Positions 35,104-44,272 of a stretch of DNA of 64,000 nt are shown here, in pieces; the stretch's first letter is position 1, and every line of letters begins with the position of its first letter. The stretch spans positions 310,001 to 374,000 of the forward strand of contig NZ_AP018690.1 in the NCBI RefSeq assembly GCF_002157735.2. Direction: 5' to 3'. The notes under the pieces were generated by a model. The model was given only the letters and a program-made list of their open reading frames with translations. It was not told the origin of the DNA and did not search any database. Made by a program: the position numbers and the translations under genes. This DNA is from Vibrio aphrogenes. GTDB taxonomy: Bacteria > Pseudomonadota > Gammaproteobacteria > Enterobacterales > Vibrionaceae.

Positions 35104-36588
35104 ATGACTCACCTTGACCCTTCGCCAATGCAAGATCAGCAAGCCATTCATAGTACAGTGCCGCCAGAGGACGCTGAGAGTGTCCGTCATCGGCTTAATG
35201 CTGCATTATCAAGACAAAAAGAAGCCTTTAACCTGTATGGGCAAGAAAGTTATGAGCAGCGTAAACAGCATCTTCTTCAACTTAAAACCTTATTACTCGA
35301 AAACCGAGAAGCGATCATCAATGCCATCAGCCAAGATTACGGGCATCGTTCTCGCCATGAAACCTTGTTTGCTGAAATGATCACCGTGGTTGATGATATT
35401 TCAAGTACGATTAAACACCTTAAAGGTTGGATGAAAGTCCAAAAACGCCACGTTGACCATTTGGTCTATTTTGGTGCCAAGAACCGTGTCATTCCGCAAG
35501 CAATAGGCGTGATTGGGTTTATTATTCCGTGGAATTTTCCTATTAATTTGAGCTTTGCTGGCTTATCGGCTGCGTTTGCGGCTGGCAACCGTGCCATGGT
35601 TAAAATGTCTGAAAACTCACGTCACCTGACGCAGCTTCTGCAACAAATTACACCAGCGTACTTTCATGAAGATAAGCTGCAATTTTTTATGGAAACTGGC
35701 GAGGTTGGCATCGAGTTTTCGAAATTACCGTTCGATCATCTGATGTTTACCGGTTCAGGAGAAACAGGGCGCAAAGTCATGGCGGCGTGTGCTGAAAATC
35801 TCACACCGGTCACCTTAGAATTAGGCGGGAAATCGCCGGCAGTGATTGATCCTCATTATCCACTTGCGAAAGCCGTTGAGCGGATCATGTTTGTGAAGCA
35901 GTTCAACGCTGGGCAAATTTGTACCAATGTGGATTATGTGTTTGTTCATCAATCACAACGTGAAGCTTTTATCACGGAAGTGAAACAATGGACGGCCAAA
36001 CATTGTCCCGATATTCATAGTCAAGATTACACGTCGATTATTGATGATAAGGCTTTTCAGCGTTTATTAGATACCTTAACCGAAGCCAAAGAGAAAGGGG
36101 CGACGGTGATCCCTCTCCAGGAACAAGAGGCAGATGCCACTACGCGTAAATTACCGCTAACATTAGTTTTAGATACCACACCAGAGATGGTGTTAGAGCA
36201 ACGAGAAACCTTTGGCCCGATTTTGATGGTGAAAGAATATCAGTCAGAGCAGCAGGTGATCGACTTTATTTTATCCCATGACCGTCCGTTAGCGTTTTAT
36301 CCATTTAGTCATGATAAAGCCTTGGTGGAACGGTATATTCAATCGGTGTTATCGGGTGGTGTGTGTGTAAACGATGCCCTTTTCCATGTGGCGCAACACG
36401 ACCTGCCATTTGGTGGAATTGGTGGCAGCGGAATGGGGCATTATCATGGTTATGAAGGGTTTTTGACCTTTTCTAAATTACGCCCTGTGTTTTATCAGGC
36501 CAATTTTTCAAGCATCAAGTTGATGGCGCCTCCTTATGGAAAATTTGCCACAAAATTGATGAATTGGATGCTGAAAATAAAAGCTTAG
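35104..36588 (+). CDS. Coniferyl-aldehyde dehydrogenase-type aldehyde dehydrogenase
   Basis: A 494-residue NAD(P)-dependent aldehyde dehydrogenase. Motifs include IGFIIPWNFPINL (cofactor site), FTGSGETGRKV, the catalytic-glutamate motif LELGGKSPAV and the catalytic-cysteine segment NAGQICTNVDYV. The C-terminal FSKLRPVFYQ and a hydrophobic tail match the CalB/coniferyl-aldehyde dehydrogenase subgroup often annotated in Vibrio; the natural substrate is likely a general medium-chain or aromatic aldehyde. It stands alone on the strand. Confidence 0.85.
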   Translation: MTHLDPSPMQDQQAIHSTVPPEDAESVRHRLNAALSRQKEAFNLYGQESYEQRKQHLLQLKTLLLENREAIINAISQDYGHRSRHETLFAEMITVVDDISSTIKHLKGWMKVQKRHVDHLVYFGAKNRVIPQAIGVIGFIIPWNFPINLSFAGLSAAFAAGNRAMVKMSENSRHLTQLLQQITPAYFHEDKLQFFMETGEVGIEFSKLPFDHLMFTGSGETGRKVMAACAENLTPVTLELGGKSPAVIDPHYPLAKAVERIMFVKQFNAGQICTNVDYVFVHQSQREAFITEVKQWTAKHCPDIHSQDYTSIIDDKAFQRLLDTLTEAKEKGATVIPLQEQEADATTRKLPLTLVLDTTPEMVLEQRETFGPILMVKEYQSEQQVIDFILSHDRPLAFYPFSHDKALVERYIQSVLSGGVCVNDALFHVAQHDLPFGGIGGSGMGHYHGYEGFLTFSKLRPVFYQANFSSIKLMAPPYGKFATKLMNWMLKIKA

Positions 36589-36595
36589 GAAAGCG

Positions 36596-36680
36596 TAACC
36601 AGAAGCGGCAAGACTCAACGAGTGTCGATAATGCAGGGTGGTATTGAGTGACTTCTCGTTATCCGCAACTGGGGTTATTT
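36596..36680. repeat. Intergenic palindromic element, copy 1
   Basis: The right arm TTATCCGCAACTGGGGTTAT (36659-36678) is nearly identical to the right arm at 47418-47436. A degenerate left arm, TAACCAGAAGCGGCAAG (36596-36612), resembles the left arm TAACCTCAATTGCGGATAA of the second copy. Both copies are about 70-85 bases long and lie in gaps after plus-strand genes. Confidence 0.55.
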
Positions 36681-36705
36681 AGTTCGACAAAGCACAAAGA
36701 GAGCA

Positions 36706-36738
36706 AAAATGGGCGCTGAATATTCAGCGCCCATTTTT
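36706..36738. terminator. Bidirectional terminator between convergent genes
   Basis: AAAATGGGCGCTGAAT is followed at once by its full complement ATTCAGCGCCCATTTT, giving a 16-bp perfect palindrome with T/A flanks. It serves both the aldehyde dehydrogenase gene and the convergent DsbA-family gene. Confidence 0.92.
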
Positions 36739-36773
36739 ATGGTGAAGTGAGGAAATATAACCGCTTAATCTTC

Positions 36774-37433
36774 TCAGTTTTGGGTTTCATCTTGTAAATA
36801 GTGTTTCAGCATTTCTTCATAGCTTTCGACACTTTGAGCGCCAGTCAAAGCTTGCTCATTATTAAAGACTACGGTTGGTACGCCAGAGATGCCCATTTCG
36901 CGCCATTGATCTTCAATCACATCAATTTTATCGTGTTCAGCGGTGTCGTGTAGGTAGGCTATCATTTCATCAACGTCTAAGCCGACGCCTTCACCAATAT
37001 TGATGAGTACATCAATGTCGGAAATATTTTTCCCTTCAGTGAAGTAAGCGGTAAAGAGGGCGATTTTTAATTGAGTTTGTAAACCAACCGAGTGGGCATA
37101 ATCTAATAGGATGTGACATTGGCGGGTATTGTAGATCCGAAAATCATCAGTGAAGTTAAATTCAAAGCCAACCGATTGGCCAAATTCAATCAAGCGTTGT
37201 CGGTTTTCTGCGCTTTCTTCTGGTGTTGCGCCGTATTTCCGAATAATGTGATCGCGTAGATTCTCGCCTTCTGGTGGCATATCTGGATTTAACTCAAACG
37301 GATACCATTCAATATCAATGCGATCTTGCCAGTTGTTTTTCACTACCGCGTCTTTCAAATGTTTTATGCCAATGACGCACCACGGGCAAACCACGTCGGA
37401 AATAATATCTATTTTAAGTTTAGGGTTAGACAT
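36774..37433 (-). CDS. DsbA-family (FrnE-like) oxidoreductase
   Basis: With the ATG at 37433 (AAGGTAG upstream) the protein has 219 residues. It has a thioredoxin fold with the active site VVCPWC (Cys16 and Cys19), a helical insertion, and the cis-proline region GISGVPTVVFNN near residue 180. There is no signal peptide, so it is a cytoplasmic FrnE/2-hydroxychromene-isomerase-like protein rather than a periplasmic DsbA. The natural substrate is unknown; such proteins are linked to oxidative stress. Confidence 0.88.
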   Translation of the reverse strand: MSNPKLKIDIISDVVCPWCVIGIKHLKDAVVKNNWQDRIDIEWYPFELNPDMPPEGENLRDHIIRKYGATPEESAENRQRLIEFGQSVGFEFNFTDDFRIYNTRQCHILLDYAHSVGLQTQLKIALFTAYFTEGKNISDIDVLINIGEGVGLDVDEMIAYLHDTAEHDKIDVIEDQWREMGISGVPTVVFNNEQALTGAQSVESYEEMLKHYLQDETQN

Positions 37434-37557
37434 ACCACTACCTTGTCGAATATGTTTAAAGACCACTTATTATGGAAGCGAAAATATCATAGTCAAGAAG
37501 CAACCATCAATTTGTTCGTTGTGTGGGATTTTCGTGTATGAAGAAGGAATAAACAGG

Positions 37558-38313
37558 ATGAAAATCGAGCAGATCAGCGAAAATACCTTAATGATTTCTT
37601 ATTCAAATCGGATTGATCCTGACTTGTCTGACCGCCTTTTAGCCACGCTGTCGATTTTACAACAGCAACTAGGGCAGTATTTATTGGATGCCGTTCCTTC
37701 TTATTGCTCAATGTTGCTCACTATTGATGTCTTAAAAATTTCTATGACAGAGTGCCAAGCCCAGATTGAAAACCTTTTGTTTGAAAAGCAACTATTTGAA
37801 AAACGACTGATTAAAAAGGCCGTGAGCGAAAAAAGACAGCAACAAGGAGACATTCCGGCATTAGCTACTTTTGAGAATCTGCTTGAGATCCCGGTGTATT
37901 ATGGAGAAGAAGTGGCGTTAGATGCTCGAGAGGTCTGTGTACAAACGGGCTTAAATTGGCAACAAATTATTGAATTACATACTCAAGAAAGCTATCGAGT
38001 GTATGCTATTGGCTTTGCGCCGGGGGTTGCTTATTTGGGACATTTGCCTGATGCCTTGTCGCTTGAACGCAAAGCCACACCACGTGCACGGGTGCCTAAA
38101 GGCAGTGTGGCAATAGCGGGAAGACAAACGGCGGTGTACCCTAAATCGTCTCCGGGCGGGTGGCATATTATCGGCCGCACGCCTATCTCTATTGTGGATT
38201 TTGAACGTGAAAATTTGTCGTTATTTCAAATAGGAGCGAGAGTACGCTTTCAAGCGATTTCGCGGCAAGATTATCTCGATTTAGGAGGACACTTAGAGCC
38301 TGTATTGCTCTAA
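37558..38313 (+). CDS. pxpB: 5-oxoprolinase subunit PxpB
   Basis: The start at 37558 follows GAAGGAATAAACAGG and gives 251 residues; the longer open frame upstream overlaps the divergent gene and lacks family similarity. The AHS1/KipI domain is shown by IELHTQESYRVYAIGFAPGVAYLG, PRARVPKGSVAIAGRQTAVYP and SPGGWHIIGRTP. PxpB works with PxpC and PxpA to hydrolyse 5-oxoproline to glutamate with ATP. PxpC follows 51 bases later; pxpA is not next to them. Confidence 0.9.
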   Translation: MKIEQISENTLMISYSNRIDPDLSDRLLATLSILQQQLGQYLLDAVPSYCSMLLTIDVLKISMTECQAQIENLLFEKQLFEKRLIKKAVSEKRQQQGDIPALATFENLLEIPVYYGEEVALDAREVCVQTGLNWQQIIELHTQESYRVYAIGFAPGVAYLGHLPDALSLERKATPRARVPKGSVAIAGRQTAVYPKSSPGGWHIIGRTPISIVDFERENLSLFQIGARVRFQAISRQDYLDLGGHLEPVLL

Positions 38314-38316
38314 AAG

Positions 38317-38362
38317 CAAGGGTTGAGCTGAAAAAAGGGTTGAGCTAAAAGCAAGGAGAGAA
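38317..38362. repeat. Short repeats in the pxpB-pxpC gap
   Basis: AGGGTTGAGCT occurs twice and AAAGCAAGG twice in 46 bases between pxpB and pxpC. The last copy supplies the ribosome site AAGGAGAG of pxpC. Confidence 0.6.
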
Positions 38363-38364
38363 TC

Positions 38365-39300
38365 ATGACGTTACGCATTATAAAGGCTGGCCCACTGAGT
38401 TTATTACAAGATCTGGGACGCATCGGGTATCAAGGGATTGGTGTCACGGTGGGCGGACCGATGGATGAGCATGCTTTTCGGTGGGCGAATCATTTATTAG
38501 GGAATGCCCAACAGGCCACGCAAATTGAAATAACGCTAGGTGGGTTTCAAGCTGAATTTACTCAAGCAACACAAATTGCGCTGACTGGTGCTGATATGCA
38601 CGCGAAACTGGATGAAACCCCGCTCCAACCTTGGGCCAGTTACCATGTACCCGCTGGCTCTGTCTTAACCTGTCAGATGGCCAAGCAAGGAGTACGGGCT
38701 TATTTAGCTATTCAAGGTGGCTTTGTGGCCCCTGACATTCTCGGCAGTTGCGCAACTGTCGTGCGAGATCAGCTCGGTGGATTACAGGGTGATGGGCAAG
38801 CACTTAAAAAAGGTGATGTCATTGATTATCAAGCGGCGGGATCAGGATTATTACGACAAGTACCCATGAGATTTATTCCTCACTATTGGGCGCCAGGTTC
38901 AGCACCTTGTGTGTTAGATGTGTTAGCGGGTTATCAATACGCTGCTTTTTCAATCGCGAGTCGTCAACAATTCTTTCGTTCAATTTACGATGTAACGCCA
39001 AGTTGTGATCGTATGGGCTACCGCCTTTCAGGTAAGGCAATTCACTATGATGGTGCTAGCCTGATTTCTGAAGGCATTGCTTTAGGGGCGATTCAGATTC
39101 CCGCAGATGGTCAACCGATTGTGTTAATGGCCGATCACCAAACCATCGGCGGTTATCCGAAAATAGGTTGTTTAACTCGAATGAGTGTTAGTAAACTGGC
39201 GCAATGCCCACCGAACGCCCAAGTTCGCTTTCAATTGATTGAGCGTGAGCAAGCTGAGGCGCAATATCGACAACGATTAACGTTTTTCAACCTGCGTTAA
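38365..39300 (+). CDS. pxpC: 5-oxoprolinase subunit PxpC
   Basis: A 311-residue AHS2/KipA-domain protein, partner of PxpB. Motifs include LSLLQDLGRIGYQGIGVTVGGPMDEHAF at the N-terminus, NHLLGNAQQATQIEITLGG, and later SEGIALGAIQIPADGQPIVLMADHQTIGGYPKIG, all diagnostic. AAGGAGAG precedes the ATG. The gene ends the two-gene unit; downstream is a 19-bp repeat array and the convergent yccS gene. Confidence 0.92.
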   Translation: MTLRIIKAGPLSLLQDLGRIGYQGIGVTVGGPMDEHAFRWANHLLGNAQQATQIEITLGGFQAEFTQATQIALTGADMHAKLDETPLQPWASYHVPAGSVLTCQMAKQGVRAYLAIQGGFVAPDILGSCATVVRDQLGGLQGDGQALKKGDVIDYQAAGSGLLRQVPMRFIPHYWAPGSAPCVLDVLAGYQYAAFSIASRQQFFRSIYDVTPSCDRMGYRLSGKAIHYDGASLISEGIALGAIQIPADGQPIVLMADHQTIGGYPKIGCLTRMSVSKLAQCPPNAQVRFQLIEREQAEAQYRQRLTFFNLR

Positions 39301-39317
39301 TCGCCTCCTTTTGCGGT

Positions 39318-39431
39318 TAGATGCTTATTTTTGCTCAAGTTCCGCATTTTTGCTTTCGTTACCTATTTTTGCTTTAGTTGCTCATTGTTGTTCTCGTTGC
39401 CTATCGCTGTTCTCGAGACTTATTGTTGTTT
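39318..39431. repeat. Six degenerate 19-bp tandem repeats overlapping the yccS stop
   Basis: Contiguous 19-base units begin at 39318, 39337, 39356, 39375, 39394 and 39413. Examples are TCGTTACCTATTTTTGCTT and TAGTTGCTCATTGTTGTTC; the shared pattern is T(A/C)GTTxCxxATTxTTGxTx. The last unit contains the yccS stop codon (39420-39422) and encodes its final LKQQ residues. Confidence 0.85.
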
Positions 39432-41624
39432 TAGTGCCATCGCTTTAGGAACGCGCACGGAAAACTTATTAGCTAAGGAATACATTTCCGGCAGCATGCG
39501 ATAAATAAGATGAAGCTGTTGCAAGATCAAGCGTACCGCTTCTTCATCGCCTTCACGCCATTCACTCAGACGCTTATCCAACTCGGTATTAAACGAGTCT
39601 AGAGTAATCTCACAGTTTTGGTCATGAAGTTGTTGTTCTAGTTGTTCTAAATTGTCATGAATCCCTTTATGCGCCTCAAGAATGAGTAGGTGCGTTTCTT
39701 GATCATCAATACGTTTACGATGAGCACCCAATGCTGAAATGTAGCTTAACATGGCATGATTAAGGGTTAAGAAACGAAAACTCTCATCAATGGCTTTCTT
39801 GTATTTATCAGGTTCTGCCAACATGTTACTGATGGTGGTACTCAAAGTAGAATCCATGATGTGCGCGTTACGTCTGGCTAGGCGATAGTTCATATCATCT
39901 CGTTTACCGACGCGATATTGCGCAATAATCTGCCCGAGGTAGTTTTTGTTGGCTTGAATCGCCTCAGACATCACTTTATGCAATTTCTTCGCTTGCCAGT
40001 CGGGCAGAATATAACGCACCGCAAAGACCGCTAAGCCACAGCCAATTAAGGTATCGGTTAAGCGAGGCAGAATCACTGCAAACCCTTCGCCTAATTGACT
40101 AAAACAAAAGAGTACCAATAACGTAATGAAGGCGGTGGCTGAGCCGTAGTTATTCATTCTAAAAGCAAAGAATAAAGTACCAGATAACACTAAAAACACC
40201 AGTTGGCTTTCGGTCGATGGAAATAAGGTCAACAAAGGCACACCAATCAATAAACCGACTAAAGTACCAATGACCCGAGCGGTGAGTTTCTGGCGGGTGG
40301 CACTGAAGTTTGGTTGGCATACAAAGAGGCTGGTTAACATGATCCAATAACCACGTTCGAGTCCAAAGCCTTGTATGATGCCGTAACCAATAGTCAGAAC
40401 AATCGACATTCTCAGTGCATGACGAAATAACATCGAATCACGGTGTAAATTATTACGAATTCGTTGCCACATCAGTTTAGGAGTATGCGCCGTAGTATCG
40501 TGTAAAGCAAAGTCGTTTGCTTCATTGCTGGTATTTTCAGGAATGAATTTTGAGGCGTCTGGATTACTAACGTTAGAGAGCTGTTTTTCTACCGTGATCA
40601 GGTTATTGAAAAGGTAAAAAAGCTGCGCTAAAGGTAATTTCCATTCGGGTCTATTTTGATCTTTTAAAAATTGCATGGACGATTGTAATTCATCCAAGGC
40701 CAGAATGGAGTCACCATCATATTGATAATGGGTGCTAGATTCTAACGCATCGGCAATATCACGGCAGGCTTTCGCTTGGGTTAGCATGAGGTGCTTAAAG
40801 CGAAACAGTACATCACTGCGAGAAAAATGGTCGGCCAGATCTTGATAGCGATAATGGGTTGAGCTGATGCGCTCATGAATGTCTTGCGCCAGAAAATATA
40901 ATTGTAAATAACGGTCACTCGGGCCATCCACATGACCACGTTTAGAACGAGTTAATAAGGTGTTTTTGCATTGATTCAGCGCATTCACGGTCGCAGCGTT
41001 TAATTGGCTTTCCAAAATACGATACGGTTGTGGCGTCAAACCTGAAACCGGATGGAAAAGCGCACTTTTGGCTTCCATATAATCGGCTATTTCTTCAAAC
41101 ACATTAGCCAAACTTTGTTGTACTGGTTGCATCGGCCAAAAAATTTGCCAAATCATTGAGATAAGGTAATACCAAGCAGCACCAATCAGTAACAACACAG
41201 GTTGGAACCAAATGCTTTCATACAAGTAGTAGCCCAACATGGTGTAGATGGCAATCAATAAGGAGCCAAACGCAATGCTAGCGTAACGAGGCCCGACCGC
41301 ACCGAGCATAATAAAGCCAAAGGTACTGATGAATAAGCCAATCGCAAACAGAGGCGGGTACGGAAAGAGGACTTCGATTGAAACCGACGCGATAGCAAAA
41401 CAAATGAAGGTGAGAATGATCGCGCGGATACGGCCCATAAAGTTATCGTCGGTTTCCGCCAAGGCCGCAGCGATGATCCCTAAAATTAATGGCGTAATTT
41501 CCGTGACATAGTTGTAATACCAGCAAGGTAACACCACTCCAAGGAGGGCGATCAGTATCCGAATGCAGTAGTTAATGGTTTTATCTGACCAATAATGTCG
41601 TATTTTTTGCATCGTATTTGTCAT
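39420..41624 (-). CDS. yccS: YccS-family inner-membrane protein (FUSC domain)
   Basis: A 734-residue protein with two blocks of five to six membrane helices (residues about 20-160 and 400-530), each followed by a long soluble helical region, the layout of YccS/FUSC proteins. The second block includes RGYWIMLTSLFVCQPNFSATRQKLTARVIGTLVGLLIG, a strongly conserved family segment. The family is related to aromatic acid efflux proteins but its substrate is unknown. The start may be the ATG at 41624 or the one four codons later (MQKIRHYW). The C-terminal codons lie in a 19-bp repeat array. Confidence 0.88.
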   Translation of the reverse strand: MTNTMQKIRHYWSDKTINYCIRILIALLGVVLPCWYYNYVTEITPLILGIIAAALAETDDNFMGRIRAIILTFICFAIASVSIEVLFPYPPLFAIGLFISTFGFIMLGAVGPRYASIAFGSLLIAIYTMLGYYLYESIWFQPVLLLIGAAWYYLISMIWQIFWPMQPVQQSLANVFEEIADYMEAKSALFHPVSGLTPQPYRILESQLNAATVNALNQCKNTLLTRSKRGHVDGPSDRYLQLYFLAQDIHERISSTHYRYQDLADHFSRSDVLFRFKHLMLTQAKACRDIADALESSTHYQYDGDSILALDELQSSMQFLKDQNRPEWKLPLAQLFYLFNNLITVEKQLSNVSNPDASKFIPENTSNEANDFALHDTTAHTPKLMWQRIRNNLHRDSMLFRHALRMSIVLTIGYGIIQGFGLERGYWIMLTSLFVCQPNFSATRQKLTARVIGTLVGLLIGVPLLTLFPSTESQLVFLVLSGTLFFAFRMNNYGSATAFITLLVLFCFSQLGEGFAVILPRLTDTLIGCGLAVFAVRYILPDWQAKKLHKVMSEAIQANKNYLGQIIAQYRVGKRDDMNYRLARRNAHIMDSTLSTTISNMLAEPDKYKKAIDESFRFLTLNHAMLSYISALGAHRKRIDDQETHLLILEAHKGIHDNLEQLEQQLHDQNCEITLDSFNTELDKRLSEWREGDEEAVRLILQQLHLIYRMLPEMYSLANKFSVRVPKAMALKQQ

Positions 41625-41890
41625 ACTGATTTATTATTTCCTGAGTCAATGAGTCGCGGTTAGTATAATGACCTTTATTGCTTCAAACTATATCCGTTTG
41701 TGATAACAGTAAAATATTTCCAATCCATTTGATTATAAGCAATTTTTAAGCCAATCTTTTGCCATTTATGGACGTGAATTGCTCGATTTAAAAGCAGGCT
41801 TCACCGCAGTGCTTTCAATCACTAAAAAACCCGTTAGAATGTTGGCAATCCGTCTATTTCCCTAATATCGCTGCTTGTAAAGGAAGCCTC

Positions 41891-44038
41891 ATGCAATTAA
41901 GCGCCAGCCGTTTAGCTCAATTTTTTATCCAAGATGAATATCGACAAGTTGAAGTCAAAGATCAAACCATTATTTTGTCGTCACCGACGGATGAAATTCA
42001 AATTCCATTTGCAGCTTGGAATGGTGAGATCACAATTGAGCGTGGTTTAGTTTGGGGCAATTTGTATTTTCATGCCTATGAAGAAGAGCAAGAACAAATA
42101 CGTTGGCTAGTACAAGGGTTGCCGTGGCTAGAATGTCGTGGCTTTGCTCAGAGTGTGGTGGGGGAATATCGACGTTGGCAATTAAATCAAAGTGAAGCGT
42201 TAACCGAATTATTACCAAGTTGGTTAAAGCAATTGCATGAATTGGTCAATCAAACCGGATACTTGACGCATTCTGCGATTGATTATTGGGTGCAAGGGAT
42301 TGAACGCGATTTAACCAAAAAAGATATGTCGTTAGCCGAAGTGATCAATATTTTCCCATCTCATGAGCAACCGGGAGAGCATGATGAGATTCACTATTCG
42401 ACCCCATCGCTTGCCAGTGGTTTAAAGCGCTGGTTAACCTACCCAGAAGCCTCAATTGAACAACGCAATAAAACTTGGCTCATCAACCAAGAAGTGGAGT
42501 GGCAAACGTATTTTCAAGAATGTGAGTCTTCACCTCTTAACCCATCGCAACAGCGAGCGGTATTATTAAACGATGATCATAGTTTGATCCTTGCAGGAGC
42601 CGGTTCTGGTAAAACCAGCGTTTTGATGGCAAAAGTCGGGTATTTACTCAAAAGCCAACAAGCTCAACCTGAAGAGTTGTTGTTAGTGGCGTTTGGACGC
42701 GAGGCCGCCAAAGAAATGCAGCAACGCATTGAGGAAAAATTTGGGCAATTAGGCAAAAACATTAAAGTACAGACTTTCCATCAATTGGGTTTAGAGATCA
42801 TTCGCTCTGTGGAAGGCTCGCAAGTGGAAATTTCACCGTTAGCCACAACACCTGCCCAGAAAACCGCATGGTTCTCTCAATGGTTGAAAACCCATTGGAT
42901 GACAGAAACCAATTTTAAACGTTGGCAAAAACATTTAGCTGAATGGCCCATTGCTTTTTTGAAAGGGGATGTCGATTTAGGCTCGCAAGTTGAAAACCCT
43001 AAGTTATTAGCCTGGCTTGAACAACAAGTAGATCAGTTGTCAGCATTACAATTGCCTAAAAAAGAATTACAAGAGCGCTTGATTGAACGAGAAGATTATC
43101 CGCAATTAAACAGTGAGTTAATGCTCGCTTGGCCTTGTTATCAAGCTTGGCAAAAAATGCTGAAAGAGGATCATCAAATTGATTTTAATAGTATGATCAC
43201 TAAAGCCACTCAGTATGCGAAAAATGGCAAGTTCAAACCACAATGGCGTTTTATTATGGTGGATGAATATCAAGATATTTCGCCAAGCCGTTTGGACTTA
43301 TTGACCAGTATTTGTCAGGCGTCAATTCATAAGGTGTTATTGGGTGAGACTCAATCTCAGCAGCAGTGCTCGTTATTTGCCGTTGGTGATGATTGGCAAG
43401 CGATTTATCGTTTTGCGGGCGCGGATGTGAATTTAACTACGGGCTTTCAGCAGCGTTTCCCTCATGCTCAAATTCATTATTTAGACACCACTTATCGTTT
43501 TAATAATCAAATTGGTGATGTGGCCAATCGCTTCATTCAAGCGAACCCTTACCAGCTTGAAAAAACGCTAAATAGCCATAAGCATCAAAAACAAAAAGCC
43601 GTCACCATTGCTCCAATGCATACTTTAGAAGCCATTTTGGCAGACTTAAATAGTCAAAATAAAGCGCGTAAAAAAGTGTTGGTATTAGGGCGCAATCATT
43701 ACCATGAGCCTGAAAATTTACGTACATTGCAAAAATTGAACTTGCACTTAGATATTGAGTTTAAAACCTGTCATGCCAGTAAAGGTAAAGAGGCGGATTA
43801 TGTCATTATTGTTTCGGTTGACGAAGGGCAATTTCCCGCTGTTGAAAGGCATAAACATTTGCATGATGCGTTGTTAGCCAGTGATGATCCTTTCCCGAAT
43901 GCAGAAGAGCGCCGTTTATTTTATGTCGCAATGACTCGTGCTAAAGAAAAGGTGTGGATTTTACATAACGCCAATCCATCGTCGTTTATCCGTGAGTTAA
44001 AAGCGAACCGTTATCCGATGGTGATCAAAAAGCGTTAA
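41891..44038 (+). CDS. helD: DNA helicase IV
   Basis: A 715-residue superfamily 1A helicase (3' to 5'). An N-terminal 190-residue family-specific region precedes the helicase core: NPSQQRAVLLND, Walker A AGAGSGKTSVLMAKVGYLL near residue 232, Walker B FIMVDEYQDISPSR near 455, FAVGDDWQAIYRFAGAD near 495, TCHASKGKEADYVII near 630 and RRLFYVAMTRAKEKVWIL near 675. HelD acts in DNA repair and recombination. AAAGGAAG precedes the ATG; it is a single-gene unit. Confidence 0.95.
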   Translation: MQLSASRLAQFFIQDEYRQVEVKDQTIILSSPTDEIQIPFAAWNGEITIERGLVWGNLYFHAYEEEQEQIRWLVQGLPWLECRGFAQSVVGEYRRWQLNQSEALTELLPSWLKQLHELVNQTGYLTHSAIDYWVQGIERDLTKKDMSLAEVINIFPSHEQPGEHDEIHYSTPSLASGLKRWLTYPEASIEQRNKTWLINQEVEWQTYFQECESSPLNPSQQRAVLLNDDHSLILAGAGSGKTSVLMAKVGYLLKSQQAQPEELLLVAFGREAAKEMQQRIEEKFGQLGKNIKVQTFHQLGLEIIRSVEGSQVEISPLATTPAQKTAWFSQWLKTHWMTETNFKRWQKHLAEWPIAFLKGDVDLGSQVENPKLLAWLEQQVDQLSALQLPKKELQERLIEREDYPQLNSELMLAWPCYQAWQKMLKEDHQIDFNSMITKATQYAKNGKFKPQWRFIMVDEYQDISPSRLDLLTSICQASIHKVLLGETQSQQQCSLFAVGDDWQAIYRFAGADVNLTTGFQQRFPHAQIHYLDTTYRFNNQIGDVANRFIQANPYQLEKTLNSHKHQKQKAVTIAPMHTLEAILADLNSQNKARKKVLVLGRNHYHEPENLRTLQKLNLHLDIEFKTCHASKGKEADYVIIVSVDEGQFPAVERHKHLHDALLASDDPFPNAEERRLFYVAMTRAKEKVWILHNANPSSFIRELKANRYPMVIKKR

Positions 44039-44125
44039 TGTTGCTAAAGGTTTAGACGCAGTATATCGAGAGCCGTTAATACCAAGTGCCGTTAAAACTA
44101 AGAGTCGTAAATACCAATAAGTGTT

Positions 44126-44157
44126 AGACGAATAAGCGTTAAGACGAATAAGCGTTA
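44126..44157. repeat. 16-bp tandem duplication after helD
   Basis: AGACGAATAAGCGTTA occurs twice in tandem, with a more diverged third copy (ATACCAATAAGTGTTA) immediately upstream at about 44110-44125. Confidence 0.88.
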
Positions 44158-44203
44158 GTGGCTAGAATCGTGAGTGACAAGAGTCGCCAGCCCCAAAACG
44201 CAA

Positions 44204-44229
44204 TGAGCGATACTCCTCAGTATCGCTCA
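44204..44229 (-). terminator. Hairpin after nnrS
   Basis: TGAGCGATAC and GTATCGCTCA form a 10-bp stem with a six-base loop. On the minus strand it follows nnrS by about 45 bases and precedes TTGCGTTTTGG, a weak T tract. Confidence 0.6.
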
Positions 44230-44272
44230 GTGACGCTAAATCTTTTCGCGTGAATGTGACCCAAACAATCGC

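Noticed and set aside
40159..40347. Small minus-strand frame inside yccS
   Set aside because: It overlaps a conserved membrane region of yccS in another frame and has no support of its own.
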